NCBI GenBank assembly: GCA_039105265.1
Contig: JAPFFF010000016.1
Location: forward strand, 1,984,001 to 2,048,000
Source of the DNA: Tritrichomonas musculus
Taxonomy: Eukaryota > Parabasalia > Tritrichomonadida > Tritrichomonadidae
Reading direction: 5' to 3'
Length of the DNA stretch: 64,000 nucleotides
How positions within the stretch are numbered: the stretch's first letter is position 1; the number at the start of each line of letters is the position of its first letter. The position numbers and the translations under genes were made by a program. This document shows, in pieces, positions 43,017-52,890 of the stretch. The notes beneath the pieces were generated by a model. The model was not told where the DNA came from, did no database searches, and was given only the letters and a program-made list of their open reading frames with translations.

Positions 43017-44276
43017 TAAGAGACTGTTAGAATTAGAAAAATGAAATGTTATAGTGTGATAAATTTTCTCTTATGATAAATTTAGGATAATGAAATAAGA
43101 AATTCAAAATTTCAGTACTTTAATTTTTTACATTCTCAATTTAATATAATTGCATTGAAAAAAATTAATAAAAATAAAAAAAATAAAATTTATTTCTTTA
43201 TTATAAAAATATTGTTTATCTTAATATTTTATTAGATAAATTTATTATTAATTATTTTATTATATTTAAAAATAAAATATATAAATATTTTATATTTTAA
43301 ACACCATATTAAATATGAAATATTGATATTTAATGTGTTTGTATTTTTGAATAAAAAGGGTTCAATTCTCAAAAAGTTATTAGCGTAATAAAGATTTATT
43401 TGTCACAAAAAACATTCAATAAAAACAGATATTTTTTTCCTGAATATTAATATCATTTTAGATATGACTTTGTTTTTAATAAAATAAAGATTTTTTTGAA
43501 GAACTTTTGTATATTGTAGATAATTATGATTTTGCTTAAAAGTCGTTAGGTTAAGTGAAATTAACGTCTTTTATCAAAAAAATAAAAATATCTTATTAAC
43601 AAAAAAGGTTTTTATGTATTAAATAAGATATTTTCATTATATAATATATATTTATCATGAAAATCTTTTTAAAATTTGACAAATTGATTTTTCGATCGTA
43701 ATCACTTTTTTTATAATATTTTATTTTTCAAACACCCACTGATGGAGAATCAAACAATTTTGATGAATTTAATTTTATGTGTGCGTGTTGAATTAGATTC
43801 CTATCTTTTTTTAACCTATTTGGTGTTTTGTTGACATAAAATTAGAAATTATGATTTTTTCTATGAGTTTGTTTCACCTTAAAGAGCTTTTGATGATATT
43901 TGATTTTAAATATTAGATTAAATTAACTATTCTTGTACATTATATGATATTTCGATTTTAAATAATCTGCAGATTATTTATAATGAGACATTTATTATCT
44001 GATTATGTATCATTTTTTTATTGTGATGTTATGCTAATAAAAGGATATATCATTATTTTTTCAATCATAATCCATTAAATATTTAAACTTACAAATTTGC
44101 TTTATGGCATCCTGGTAATGACAAAAATAATGAGATTTTAATTCTTTTTATAAAAAGTAAATCTCAGAGAGAAAAATACGTTATTTTTTTAATGGTTAGC
44201 AAATATATGCATATTTATTAACTAATAAAAAAATATATATATAAACCATACAAAAAGTTTATGCAAAATTTATTTT
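43017..44276. other. intergenic AT-rich stretch
   Basis: The plus side ends upstream of the NADAR gene. A hairpin made of GAGATTT and AAATCTC around the palindrome CTTTTTATAAAAAG lies at 44132-44165. On the minus side a TCATTTT motif lies at 43044-43038 upstream of the surface protein gene. Confidence 0.5.
43038..43044 (-). promoter_or_regulatory. initiator-like TCATTTT
   Basis: On the minus strand TTTCATTTTTC lies about 22 bases before the ATG at 43016. It fits the trichomonad initiator consensus. Confidence 0.35.
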
Positions 44277-44870
44277 ATGAGCCAGCAAACAACACAAGAT
44301 ATTTATTCTTTGGAAAAGCTTCAGCAAGTTTGGAGAGAAGGGCAACGTTTTCCATTTATTTTTTTCTGGCAAAGTACTAAAGAAGACGTTCAACGTGATC
44401 AATACAATCAAACATGCTGCAATCAATGGTTTCCAAGTGAATTTACCGATGAATCAGGGAAAAAATATAACTGTTGCGAGCAATACATGATGGCACATAA
44501 AGCTATTTTATTCAATGATAATGAAACTCTAGACAAAATCCTAAGATGTAATGACCCACGAAGAATTAAGCGCTTAGGGCGAGAAATCAAGCCTTTTGAC
44601 CCAGTAAAATGGAATCAAAATGATCAAGAAATAGTTTTTCGTGGAAACATGTATAAATTCACCCAAATTGAAAAGTGTAAAAATTTCATTTTATCTGTTC
44701 CACGAAATGCTATATTTGTAGAAGCAAGTCCTCTTGATAAAAAATGGGGAATCAAATTAGCGGCTGATGATCCAAGAGCAAGTAATCCTTTGGAATGGAA
44801 AGGAACAAATTATCTAGGCTTTCAAATTACTCGCGTTAGAGATTATCTTATTTCACATCCTGATCAATAA
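44277..44870 (+). CDS. NADAR-domain protein (YbiA/RibX-like N-glycosidase family)
   Basis: The product has 197 residues and the NADAR domain fills about 20-190. Hallmarks are the segment CCNQWFPSEFT, EQYMMAHKAILF, DPRRIKRLGREIKPFD, FRGNMYKFTQ, VEASPLDKKWGI and NYLGFQITRVRDYL. Bacterial YbiA cleaves the N-glycosidic bond of early riboflavin intermediates, and some NADAR proteins remove ADP-ribose from guanine in DNA or RNA. Which reaction applies here is not known. Length is typical, with a short extension at the N-terminus. Its neighbours are unrelated. Confidence 0.85.
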   Translation: MSQQTTQDIYSLEKLQQVWREGQRFPFIFFWQSTKEDVQRDQYNQTCCNQWFPSEFTDESGKKYNCCEQYMMAHKAILFNDNETLDKILRCNDPRRIKRLGREIKPFDPVKWNQNDQEIVFRGNMYKFTQIEKCKNFILSVPRNAIFVEASPLDKKWGIKLAADDPRASNPLEWKGTNYLGFQITRVRDYLISHPDQ

Positions 44871-46173
44871 TCATTTTAAGATCATATGAAAATGGCAGGC
44901 CGTTTACTTTTAAATTAACCACTTTTTGAATTGAATAGTAACTAGAAAACATAGGAAACTCTCAGATGTTTATGAAATTAATATATAATAAACAGCAGTT
45001 ACAATATATTTCATTTTTCAATTTTGTCTAGAAGCTGAATTATAACCAAAATGATTTTACAAAATTGACAGGACTTTGTTCAATTTTCCATTCAATTTGT
45101 TTCTTTACTTAAAACGGCCTTTTTAAAAAATTGTTGGGGTTTTTTTAAAATTTTAATATAATAATATGTATATAATAATCTACAATTTATTGAATTTTCA
45201 TATATTGTATCGCTGCTGTAATTGCTATGCGATGCGATTTATGCTTTGATGATAGGGTAAATCAAAGCATCTCGAAATTTACATCCCAATAGCAGATTTT
45301 TTGTTTATGAACGGATTTTATGTAATATTTACAATAATATTTGTATTGAATCAGAGATGGATAAATACATGATAAAATGTCAACAAAAAAAAATATTAAA
45401 AATACATTCAAATTTAAAAAAGAGATATCAAAAGTTACAATATTCATTTGCCTTTCACAGGAATGATGGTTACAATATACATTTATAAAACTTTTTTTTT
45501 TTACATTTAAAGATTGATAACAAAGTAAAGAAAATAATGATGAATAATAGATTTATCAGTGATCTGGGATAGAATAAATAATTTCAAAAGGAGATTGTCA
45601 AGTATTATTTTATCTATATGTTTTTGTGCAAAACAATGACACTGCATTCAACAATAAACTTTTAATGATATTATAAAAATTTTATAGAATCCATTATTTT
45701 TAAATAGACACAGCATATACAACAAAAATAAGCATACAACATATAACATAAATATTGAGTATAAATAATGATTCCCTTTACAATTGTGTAGATATATTAA
45801 GAAATAAGTTTTTTATTTTTCAGAACTTAAATGATAATATCTTATCAATTGTAAATTTTAAAATGCGATAATATCCTATAATTAATTAAACATAAATCTT
45901 TCTATATTATTAATATATTCTTTTAGTATTTTTTCAATATATAAATGTAATAATATATATGTTTCAACTATTATCTTCATAGAAAAACAAATCATATTAA
46001 AAATACCAAAATTTGTGAAGAAGACGTTAAGAATTTCAAATATGATCGATATCAATAAGATAAACAGAGAAATTTGTTTTCCCCCATTTTTCCTTTCAAT
46101 TTTTGGGGGCTAAAAAAAGTTCCCCCAACCTAATACTTTACAAGAAAAAAATTGTAATGAATATCAATTTTAT
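44871..46173. other. intergenic AT-rich stretch with two hairpins
   Basis: A perfect 10-bp stem, ATGCTTTGAT/ATCAAAGCAT with a 10-base loop, lies at 45242-45271. A CCCCCA/TGGGGG stem lies at 46082-46110, with another CCCCCAA just after. No gene is recognised. Confidence 0.55.
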
Positions 46174-46380
46174 ATGAATAGAATTGTTAAGAAAGCAATT
46201 GATTACGAATATCAAAGCATTGAAGAATATAAAAATGATTTTTACTACTTATTTTCAAAAATAATTAATGAATATGGAGAAAAATCTCTTTTTTATAAAC
46301 TGGAAACATTAAGTTGGTACCACGATAGCTATGAAAAATTTTTAAATTCAAAGCTAAAAAAAAAAAAAAAAATACAATAA
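46174..46380 (+). pseudogene. small ORF, possibly a bromodomain C-terminal remnant
   Basis: It has 68 codons. The segment YQSIEEYKNDFYYLFSKIIN followed by EYGEKSLFY and a helical end resembles helices B-C of bromodomains (Y-x-S-x-E-E-F-x-x-D-x-x-L-x-x-x-A-x-x-x-N), but the conserved asparagine context is poor. Upstream DNA shows no first half, and the frame ends in a poly-A run. It is a relic or a chance match. Confidence 0.25.
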
Positions 46381-46391
46381 TTAAAAAATAA

Positions 46392-47499
46392 AAATATCTC
46401 AAAAAGTGAAAAATAATTGGTACCAACTTTACGGTCGCCTCAAAAAGTTATTAAATTAAATTTTTTATTCAATTTTCTTTTTCAAAATTTCAATTTCATG
46501 TAATGGAATTCCATCGTTTTGTAATTTGTTGAATAACTCTTCTATTTCTTCCTCAGTTACATTAGGATCTAAATTTTTTGGAAGTAATTGATTAATGCAG
46601 CCACCACGATTTTTTAAGCAGAGAAAACAACGGCGCAGAAAAGAACTACATAATTTATTTACTGTTTCCATCTTAATATTATTCCAGGCCAAAGTAACTG
46701 CTTCAATCAGTTCTTCTCTATTAGTTGGATAGTAAAAAGAAATTTCGTCATCGATTAAAGACCACATCATTTCGATGCAATTCAAATCAGGCGAATTAGG
46801 TGGCCAATTAATTATAATGTCACATATTTTTGACAATGTATCCATCGTGTAATGAGATGTATGTGACGGCGCCCCGTCCTTTTGAAATGCGAAATCGTTT
46901 TCATAAAAAGTTAATGCATCTAATAAAAAAAATTTTTCATCTAACATTTCAGTATAATTTTGAGAGTTTTCGGTTTCATCAAAAATAAAAAGTGATGATT
47001 TGTAATTAATGCCAATCATTCCCCAAATCATAATTGTCGTAGGAAATTTAACTTTATGAACAACAGTTTTTGGATTGTATTTTCCTCTCATTCTCCATTA
47101 ATATCTTTTATCGCTTCCCAACGAAAAACGAGATTCGTCTGAAAAGCATATGAAAGGAAGTTCTTTGCGATGAAGTAAAATTGAATAACAAAAGCTAATT
47201 CTTTTTTGAACTTGGATATCTGTTAATAATGGTTCGTGCAAAGGTAGTAAATATTTGAATCCAATTTCTCTTCTAAATTCATTGATAGTCGTAGGACAAA
47301 TTGATGTATGCATTGTTTGATCAATTTGCGAATGAAGATCAGATCCACTAATATATGGATCATTAAAAGTTGCTTGATTTATAAAAGCTGCCACATCGTT
47401 TGTTTTCTTTGTTGGTCTCCCCATTTTGGCTTCTGGTGGAGGTGACTCACTAACTTTCATGGAAGCTCGAACTTTCGTACTACATATAAAAGAGGTGAT
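46392..47499 (-). mobile_element. Tc1/mariner-superfamily transposon, broken and lacking its right end
   Basis: A transposase remnant (46465-47460) reads leftward. The possible left end contains CTCAAAAAGTGAAAAAT (46398-46414). No inverted counterpart is found to the right of the transposase, where sequence of different base composition begins near 47500. The element therefore looks truncated at its 5' side, perhaps by the neighbouring Polinton-like insertion. Confidence 0.6.
46465..47460 (-). pseudogene. Tc1-type DD34E transposase, interrupted by one stop codon
   Basis: From an ATG at 47460 (MKVSESPPPEAKMGRPTKK) the frame encodes a helix-turn-helix region, then the first catalytic aspartate in CFSDESRFSLGS. 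A TAA at 47098-47100 interrupts the conserved SDKRY-stop-WRMRGKY stretch. The frame continues unchanged to 46465 with the second aspartate (FQKDGAPSHT) and the glutamate (DLNCIEMMW); 34 residues separate them, which is the Tc1 DD34E spacing. Apart from the one stop the frame is intact, so the copy is fairly young but cannot make a full transposase. Confidence 0.8.
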
Positions 47500-47518
47500 T
47501 TTAGGCCTTCGGCCTAAA
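47500..47518. other. perfect 8-bp hairpin at a composition boundary
   Basis: TTTAGGCC, loop TTC, GGCCTAAA. It lies where AT-rich host/Tc1 sequence gives way to the more GC-rich Polinton-like sequence. It could mark an element end or a terminator; neither is shown. Confidence 0.4.
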
Positions 47519-47532
47519 CTCCCCACTTTCAC

Positions 47533-47828
47533 GTCATTTTGAAGGGATCAGCTTGGAAACCTTGAGAATTCGTTAACGATTCCCGTTGCTGGGTTGAATT
47601 TAAGAATTGGGTGTTTATGGAGTTCAGATCGGATTCGGGAATGAAGGGTTGGTGATGAATTTATGTGATCCTTGAGAAATGATTCGAAAGTGAAGGTCTG
47701 GGAAGTTAGGCCTGGAATCACCGGAGGTCTTGGAAGTGGGGATGTGAGGGTTGATTTGAAGGGTTGGAAGGGGCAGATAGGGATCATAAGTTTTGCGATA
47801 AAGTGGTCTGGGATGATGTGAAAATTTA
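47533..47828. other. left flank of the virus-like region, possible small minus-strand ORF
   Basis: A minus-strand frame at 47548-47787 encodes 79 residues rich in Pro, Ser and Thr (FLKDHINSSPTLHSRIRSEL is its most protein-like part). A second minus-strand frame over the same bases is also open, so coding is uncertain. The strand bias (purine-rich plus strand) and higher GC set it apart from the host DNA to the left. Confidence 0.3.
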
Positions 47829-48887
47829 ATGAATACGAAATGGAACCAACAGCAGAAAGCTAATGGTGACGATTATGATAATGCTAAGAGTTTGTGTTTA
47901 AGGTCCAATATTGATGAATTGCTGGGTATTGATGAAAGCGAGATTGATCCATTGTTAGCTGATCGTGAATTAATGAGTGGTTTGATTGAATCATTAAGGG
48001 AATCGGTTAAGGATAGATCATTGAGAAAACGTTTTGAGAATCATTTCATGATGACGTTTAACAATCTCAAATATGGATCAATTAAGGGTGTTGGCGTTTG
48101 TGATAAGTTCTTGAGTAAACAGACAGGGATGAGGTTGAATGTCAATGAATGTTTTGGTTTAGGGGTAATCGATTTCGATATCAATAAAGGTCTCTCTGAT
48201 GATGAACGTAAGAAGATCCGAGAGAGAATCATGAGTAAGTTGTCCTTGGAGGATATTGTTGTTAGGTCAGGTAGTGGTGGATTGCATGTGTATGTCAATA
48301 ACGATTTCGATGAATTGTACAAGAATGCTTACATTAAATGCTATGCATGTGATGAGTATGAAGTTGATTACATTGCTGCTGTTAAGGAAGATAAGCAAGC
48401 TGGTGTGATGTTACCTGGTTCATTCAATGCAAACGGTAAGTATGAGTTCGTTAGGGGTAGTTTTGAATCAGTCATTAAGAGATCAGCTAAGGATGTGTTG
48501 AAGGATTTAGAGTTGACGTTGAAGTTAGATGCAAAGCAAAGGGGTGCAGTTGATGATTCGTTTAACGGACCAATTGAGTATCTCAGTGATGATGATGAGA
48601 TGAAGTTAGTTAATGGTTTGACTGGTATGGAAGTTCATAACTTTGCATCAAAGATTGATGAGAGGTTGTCGTTAATGCCATTGTTTTGTGCTATCAATTG
48701 TCTATCACCAAAGAATCGTGAGAAGGCTTATGATATGGTTTTGAGTAAATGTAATTTGAGTGATAAAGCAATGATGAACTTCGATGAGGTGAAGGATAAC
48801 TGTTTGGATAAGCATACACACATTAATGTTTTGAGAAAAATAATTCGTTTATATAACAATAGATATTACGTTAATGAATCCATTTAG
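47829..48887 (+). CDS. archaeo-eukaryotic primase-like protein (Polinton-region part)
   Basis: The product has 352 residues. The motif order fits the primase/prim-pol fold: GLGVIDFDINKG near 112-123, SGSGGLHVYV near 148-157 and YEVDYIAAV near 177-185. The C-terminal 130 residues are helical and not recognised; no helicase domain is fused. In a mobile element it would prime or aid DNA replication. Assignment rests on motifs only. Confidence 0.55.
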   Translation: MNTKWNQQQKANGDDYDNAKSLCLRSNIDELLGIDESEIDPLLADRELMSGLIESLRESVKDRSLRKRFENHFMMTFNNLKYGSIKGVGVCDKFLSKQTGMRLNVNECFGLGVIDFDINKGLSDDERKKIRERIMSKLSLEDIVVRSGSGGLHVYVNNDFDELYKNAYIKCYACDEYEVDYIAAVKEDKQAGVMLPGSFNANGKYEFVRGSFESVIKRSAKDVLKDLELTLKLDAKQRGAVDDSFNGPIEYLSDDDEMKLVNGLTGMEVHNFASKIDERLSLMPLFCAINCLSPKNREKAYDMVLSKCNLSDKAMMNFDEVKDNCLDKHTHINVLRKIIRLYNNRYYVNESI

Positions 48888-48897
48888 AGGGAAATCG

Positions 48898-50646
48898 TTA
48901 AATGATTGTTGAGACCTTATATCGAGGTATCAATTGAGTTCTATTTTTGTCATCTTTGACTTCGTAAAGGCCATTCTTGAAACCAACTATTTGATGATTT
49001 CCTGGTTGGATTATTGATCTACGTTTCATGAGGCTATCATGTTCATTGTAAAGTTTGACAGAAGTGTTTGGTACTAAATGTAAACCCGGTTGAGACATAA
49101 TTTTAAAGTTCTCTTGAGAAATACGTTTAACGATGAACTCTTCAAGGTCTGGATCTTCTTGAACCATTTTTGGACTAACTTTGAAACCAGCATATTTGGA
49201 CAACGTTTGATGTGGGGCATTGTTGTATTGATTAACGATTTCGTCCATGACCGATGGAGTAATGATACCTTCTTGCATGTTGTATGCCATGTCACGGATA
49301 GTTCTAATGACTCGATCGATGATTCCTAATGAACCATGCATTGGATCTGTCTTTACTTGTTTCTGTTCACGTTTCATGAAATCTGGATAGTGACCCATTT
49401 GCATTCGAGGTACTTCAGTGAAAGTTATTCCATGATTGGTATAGAAAGACCATGCATCATATGAATCGAAAGCACTCTCTCCATCACCAGATAGGTATTT
49501 GACTTTCATTCCTGATTGAATTAAACGATCAAGGGTACGGAGATATGTGGGTGTGTTCTTGGATGCTTTGGAGAAACGTTTAGCTTTATCTTCATCAGTA
49601 TCGTTTTCATTGAATACTATGTTGTTCATGAGACCAGCAAAGAGGTATCTTGTGTTTACGTTAATGGCAATCAGATAGCATAACTTGTCAACGAACATTA
49701 GATCGATCAAGTATGTGTAACGTTTAGAAACTTTGTGTAATTGGTATTTCTTTAGGTTTTGCTTTAATGGAAAGTAGGATGTGGTATCAGAAATGATTGA
49801 TGATTTGGTTGGATAGATGGATTGTAAAGCTTTGATCTTGTCTGGTGATTTGAATGCAATGGTGTTGAATGAAGGTGTTTCTTGGTATTCCACAAAGGTA
49901 CCTGATTGATGATAGAACTTGTGGGTATACGTTTCGTACCAGTCTTCAATGGGTTTGGTTGTATGTGGCCATCCACGAGTTACTTTAATGAATTCATCGA
50001 GAGTTAGAAGCTTATCATGATTGTAAACGACATATTCATTGAGTTTATCGTTAAAGGTATTGGTTAATTTGGGTCGAGTTGAGGGTTGAGTTGAGGACTT
50101 CTTAGATGACCATTTCTGAAGGTATTCGTTCCAGAGAATGTCTTTATCGGATTGACTTAGACGGGAAATGTGTTCATAATTGTCAAAGACTGATCGAGAT
50201 GCTTTATGTTTATTGTTCTTTACTTTGTCGTCAATTAATTGTCTGGCTATACGTAGAGTTGATTGTCGGTTTTGTTCGATTTGATGTTGGATGGATTCGA
50301 TTTTGGATTTGATTCTATTGGATTCATTGATGACTGTTTTGAATAGTGTGTCTGAATGAACTGAAATGAAGTTGTTTAGAATGGTTTCGTCAATGGGTGG
50401 AGGTGGAGAGTTTGGATTACGATTATGGAATAGTGTGTACCAATTATGGATGTTTGAGATGATGAATGATTGGCATTTAGAATGATCCGATAAGATGTCG
50501 TTAATGAATGGTAGATCAGATTCATCAGGTTTACGTTGACGGTGGAATATTAACTCTCCATGGTAGATTGTGTTTTGGTATCCTTTGATTCTGTCTTTGA
50601 GGTATTCACAAATTCGTTCAACGTTTTGAAATAAGATTTGGTTCAT
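48898..50646 (-). CDS. DDE integrase, retroviral-type (Polinton-region integrase 1)
   Basis: The product has 582 residues. A long helical N-terminal half precedes an rve-type catalytic core (about 315-490: LIDLMFVDKLCYLIAINVNT, LSGDGESAFDSYDAW, IIDRVIRTIRDM) and a small C-terminal beta domain. Polintons use such integrases to insert. It differs strongly in length and sequence from the second integrase at 58900. It stands tail to tail with the primase-like gene, 10 bases apart. Confidence 0.75.
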   Translation of the reverse strand: MNQILFQNVERICEYLKDRIKGYQNTIYHGELIFHRQRKPDESDLPFINDILSDHSKCQSFIISNIHNWYTLFHNRNPNSPPPPIDETILNNFISVHSDTLFKTVINESNRIKSKIESIQHQIEQNRQSTLRIARQLIDDKVKNNKHKASRSVFDNYEHISRLSQSDKDILWNEYLQKWSSKKSSTQPSTRPKLTNTFNDKLNEYVVYNHDKLLTLDEFIKVTRGWPHTTKPIEDWYETYTHKFYHQSGTFVEYQETPSFNTIAFKSPDKIKALQSIYPTKSSIISDTTSYFPLKQNLKKYQLHKVSKRYTYLIDLMFVDKLCYLIAINVNTRYLFAGLMNNIVFNENDTDEDKAKRFSKASKNTPTYLRTLDRLIQSGMKVKYLSGDGESAFDSYDAWSFYTNHGITFTEVPRMQMGHYPDFMKREQKQVKTDPMHGSLGIIDRVIRTIRDMAYNMQEGIITPSVMDEIVNQYNNAPHQTLSKYAGFKVSPKMVQEDPDLEEFIVKRISQENFKIMSQPGLHLVPNTSVKLYNEHDSLMKRRSIIQPGNHQIVGFKNGLYEVKDDKNRTQLIPRYKVSTII

Positions 50647-50687
50647 TTAGGATGATATTAAATTAAACTATAGATGATAATTATTTA

Positions 50688-50990
50688 ATGAAAGTAATTT
50701 TTTATCAGATACTAAATAGTATGAATAGATCAGTTAATGGATCAGTTAATGAATCAGGTGATGAATTCACTTTACCTCCTTTGAAGAAGAGGCATGAAAG
50801 GAAGAGTTTTGCTACGAATACGTTGAAGTTGATCAATTCAAGGTTGCAATATTATAGAAGAGTTTTGAGTCAACCAGAGCCGACAGATGAAAAGAAGCTT
50901 CGTAAACGTCAAATCATTAAAGCTAAATATGAACATAACATGAAAGTACGTAAACTGTTGACTAGAGCTGTTGCCAATAGATACATTTAA
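50688..50990 (+). CDS. small basic protein of unknown function (Polinton-region part)
   Basis: The product has 100 residues from 50688, or 89 from the ATG at 50721. It is Lys/Arg-rich (LPPLKKRHERKSF, KKLRKRQIIKAKYEH) and helical, which suggests nucleic-acid binding. It is divergent from integrase 1 with a 41-base gap. No family is recognised. Confidence 0.5.
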   Translation: MKVIFYQILNSMNRSVNGSVNESGDEFTLPPLKKRHERKSFATNTLKLINSRLQYYRRVLSQPEPTDEKKLRKRQIIKAKYEHNMKVRKLLTRAVANRYI

Positions 50991-51030
50991 AATGATTAAT
51001 ATGACGAATTGATTTTATTTTTGACTTAAA

Positions 51031-51723
51031 ATGACTTTGCGAGCGGCAAGAATATTAAGCTCTGAAACGGACAACACTATCAAACAAGAGCAAGAGACTA
51101 ATGTAAACATTAACATCAAACCTCAAACAAATCAACATGTCCATCCTGAAAGAAGACCATCAACGGTACCGTTATATCCAAACGTTGAACCATTAAACAA
51201 TAATTCTGAAAGAATATTTGCTCCACAAAACGTAAATTTTACTATTCCGAACCCTCAAATGAGTTCTCAAGAGGCTGGACAAACTATCAATTCTCAGATG
51301 ACACAGGGATCTCCATTAGCATTTCAACCTCAAACAAACAGTCCTTTCCAATCCAATATGGTTCAAGACAAAGGAATTGCAGATCTCGGAAATGAGTTAG
51401 ATGAACTTGGTAAGCAGAATCAATTCTTGAAGATGATCATTGAGGCTTATGAATCGAATCCTTTGAAAGTTAATTCATATCTAGTTTGTGAGAGCAAGCT
51501 GTTGATGGACATGATTAAGATTTTAACTGGATGTGAGAAAGTTGAGTTGGTATTGGATGAAGACGTTGGATGTGGTGGTTGTGGTGCAAGTTCAGGTAAG
51601 ATAATCTATGTTTCAAAGATATTGGTCACTAAAGATGGAAAGACTGAAGACCTTAAATATGCATACAATGTTATATATTCACAGTTCATCAAGTATGGTA
51701 TATCGTTGAAGATGGTATGTTGA
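51031..51723 (+). CDS. unknown protein with disordered N-terminus (Polinton-region part)
   Basis: The product has 230 residues. The first 120 are rich in Asn, Gln, Pro and Ser. From about 125 a compact region begins (LGNELDELGKQNQFLKMIIE) and ends with a mixed alpha/beta part containing VGCGGCGASSGKIIYVSKIL. The CGGC could bind a metal or form a disulfide, which is speculative. I recognise no family. Confidence 0.5.
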   Translation: MTLRAARILSSETDNTIKQEQETNVNINIKPQTNQHVHPERRPSTVPLYPNVEPLNNNSERIFAPQNVNFTIPNPQMSSQEAGQTINSQMTQGSPLAFQPQTNSPFQSNMVQDKGIADLGNELDELGKQNQFLKMIIEAYESNPLKVNSYLVCESKLLMDMIKILTGCEKVELVLDEDVGCGGCGASSGKIIYVSKILVTKDGKTEDLKYAYNVIYSQFIKYGISLKMVC

Positions 51724-51750
51724 GACAAACGTTAAATGCAAACGAGAGCT

Positions 51751-51787
51751 GTTTTCACGTTGGACCGAATTCGGGCCATCATAGAAT
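51751..51787 (-). repeat. 37-bp perfect antisense copy of part of the KilA-N gene
   Basis: Bases 51751-51787 are the exact reverse complement of 52184-52220, which lies inside the KilA-N coding sequence; about 10 further bases match with two mismatches. Its core CCGAATTCGG is itself palindromic. The copy lies between the upstream gene and the KilA-N start. Confidence 0.9.
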
Positions 51788-51790
51788 ACC

Positions 51791-51862
51791 TTCGAATTTG
51801 GTTCATTTTAGAAGGTATAGAGCATGTATTCAAAACACTTCAAATTTGGTTCATTTTAGAAG
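51791..51862 (+). repeat. two direct copies of a 22-bp unit
   Basis: AATTTGGTTCATTTTAGAAG, with its next bases GT, occurs near 51795 and again near 51843, both preceded by TTC and A/G-A. They lie between the antisense KilA-N copy and the gene start. Role unknown. Confidence 0.7.
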
Positions 51863-51974
51863 GTCCCCGAAGGCCGTTCAAAATTGCACACCCTATAATT
51901 TTCTACAAATTCACTATAATTTTAAACTTACTGGTTCTTGAATATTTTTAACTTTTTAACTTCAACGAAACAAT

Positions 51975-52709
51975 ATGAACAATAGCAAACCATCAACCAA
52001 AACAATTACAACAGCATCTGGTGAAACATTCACTTATGGAACCTATAATGGTATATCAGTTTTGGTTCATGATAAAGATGGATTTATAAATGCAACAGCA
52101 ATGTGTAATCAGTTTAACAAACGATTTAAGGAGCTTTTAGAGAACAAGTCCTGGAACGAGTATTTTGATGCGTTTTTGAAGGAATTCTATGATGGCCCGA
52201 ATTCGGTCCAACGTGAAAACAAACCAATTTATCAATTACATAGTGGTTTGACTCTAGATGAGAACGAATTAAGAGGTACGTATGTGGACCCTAGATTAAT
52301 CAATTATATAGCTTTCTGGGCATCACCAACGTATGCAATTAGTGTTGGAAAGATCATGGATTCCATTAACGATAAAGTCCACGATGTCCTTGAGAAGAAT
52401 CATTTACCAGACACAGTTGAGAATTCTAAACCAATCTTTAAAGAAGTTGCTAAACGAATTACATTGAAGATCGATGTTGATTTAGTTAATGGTCAATGCT
52501 GGGGTGTCAGAGATGATGTACATAGATTGGATCAAAATGAACAAGATGATCTCAGAAGTGACATTGATAAGTACAACTCAATCAAACAACAATTAAATGC
52601 AAACCCTAATGATACAACATTAAAGAAACAATTAAATGAATCTAAAGCGAAACTTGAAAGTGATTGGAAATGGTTCATTCCAACGTATTACCCAGAATTT
52701 CAATACTAA
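51975..52709 (+). CDS. KilA-N domain protein (Polinton-region part)
   Basis: The product has 244 residues. The KilA-N domain occupies about 10-125 (YNGISVLVHDKDGFINATAM, CNQFNKRFKELLENKSWNEY, DPRLINYIAFWASPTYAISV). This is a DNA-binding domain of large DNA viruses and phages, frequent in trichomonad Mavericks. The C-terminal half is helical (about 170-225) and ends in a Trp/Tyr-rich segment. It could regulate the element's genes. The 37-bp segment copied upstream in antisense lies within codons about 70-82. Confidence 0.78.
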   Translation: MNNSKPSTKTITTASGETFTYGTYNGISVLVHDKDGFINATAMCNQFNKRFKELLENKSWNEYFDAFLKEFYDGPNSVQRENKPIYQLHSGLTLDENELRGTYVDPRLINYIAFWASPTYAISVGKIMDSINDKVHDVLEKNHLPDTVENSKPIFKEVAKRITLKIDVDLVNGQCWGVRDDVHRLDQNEQDDLRSDIDKYNSIKQQLNANPNDTTLKKQLNESKAKLESDWKWFIPTYYPEFQY

Positions 52710-52890
52710 CGTTTGTTTAAATGATTTCTCTTCAAATGGAATTAGTTGAAACATAACTGAACACTACATATGATTCTACATTATCTGCGCTTTAATTTGA
52801 TATGTGATTCGTCGAAATTGGTTGAGTATTCGTTGAGATATGGTCTTCTGAGAATTGGTGCCAAAATCCTATATTTTTCAATATCCGGGG

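Noticed and set aside
45262-45447. 61-codon minus-strand hydrophobic ORF
   Set aside because: Composition matches intergenic DNA; no motif, and it overlaps the hairpin at 45242-45271.
51717-51951. Two overlapping 70-codon ORFs between the unknown gene and KilA-N
   Set aside because: They run through the antisense copy and the 22-bp direct repeats and show no protein-like features.
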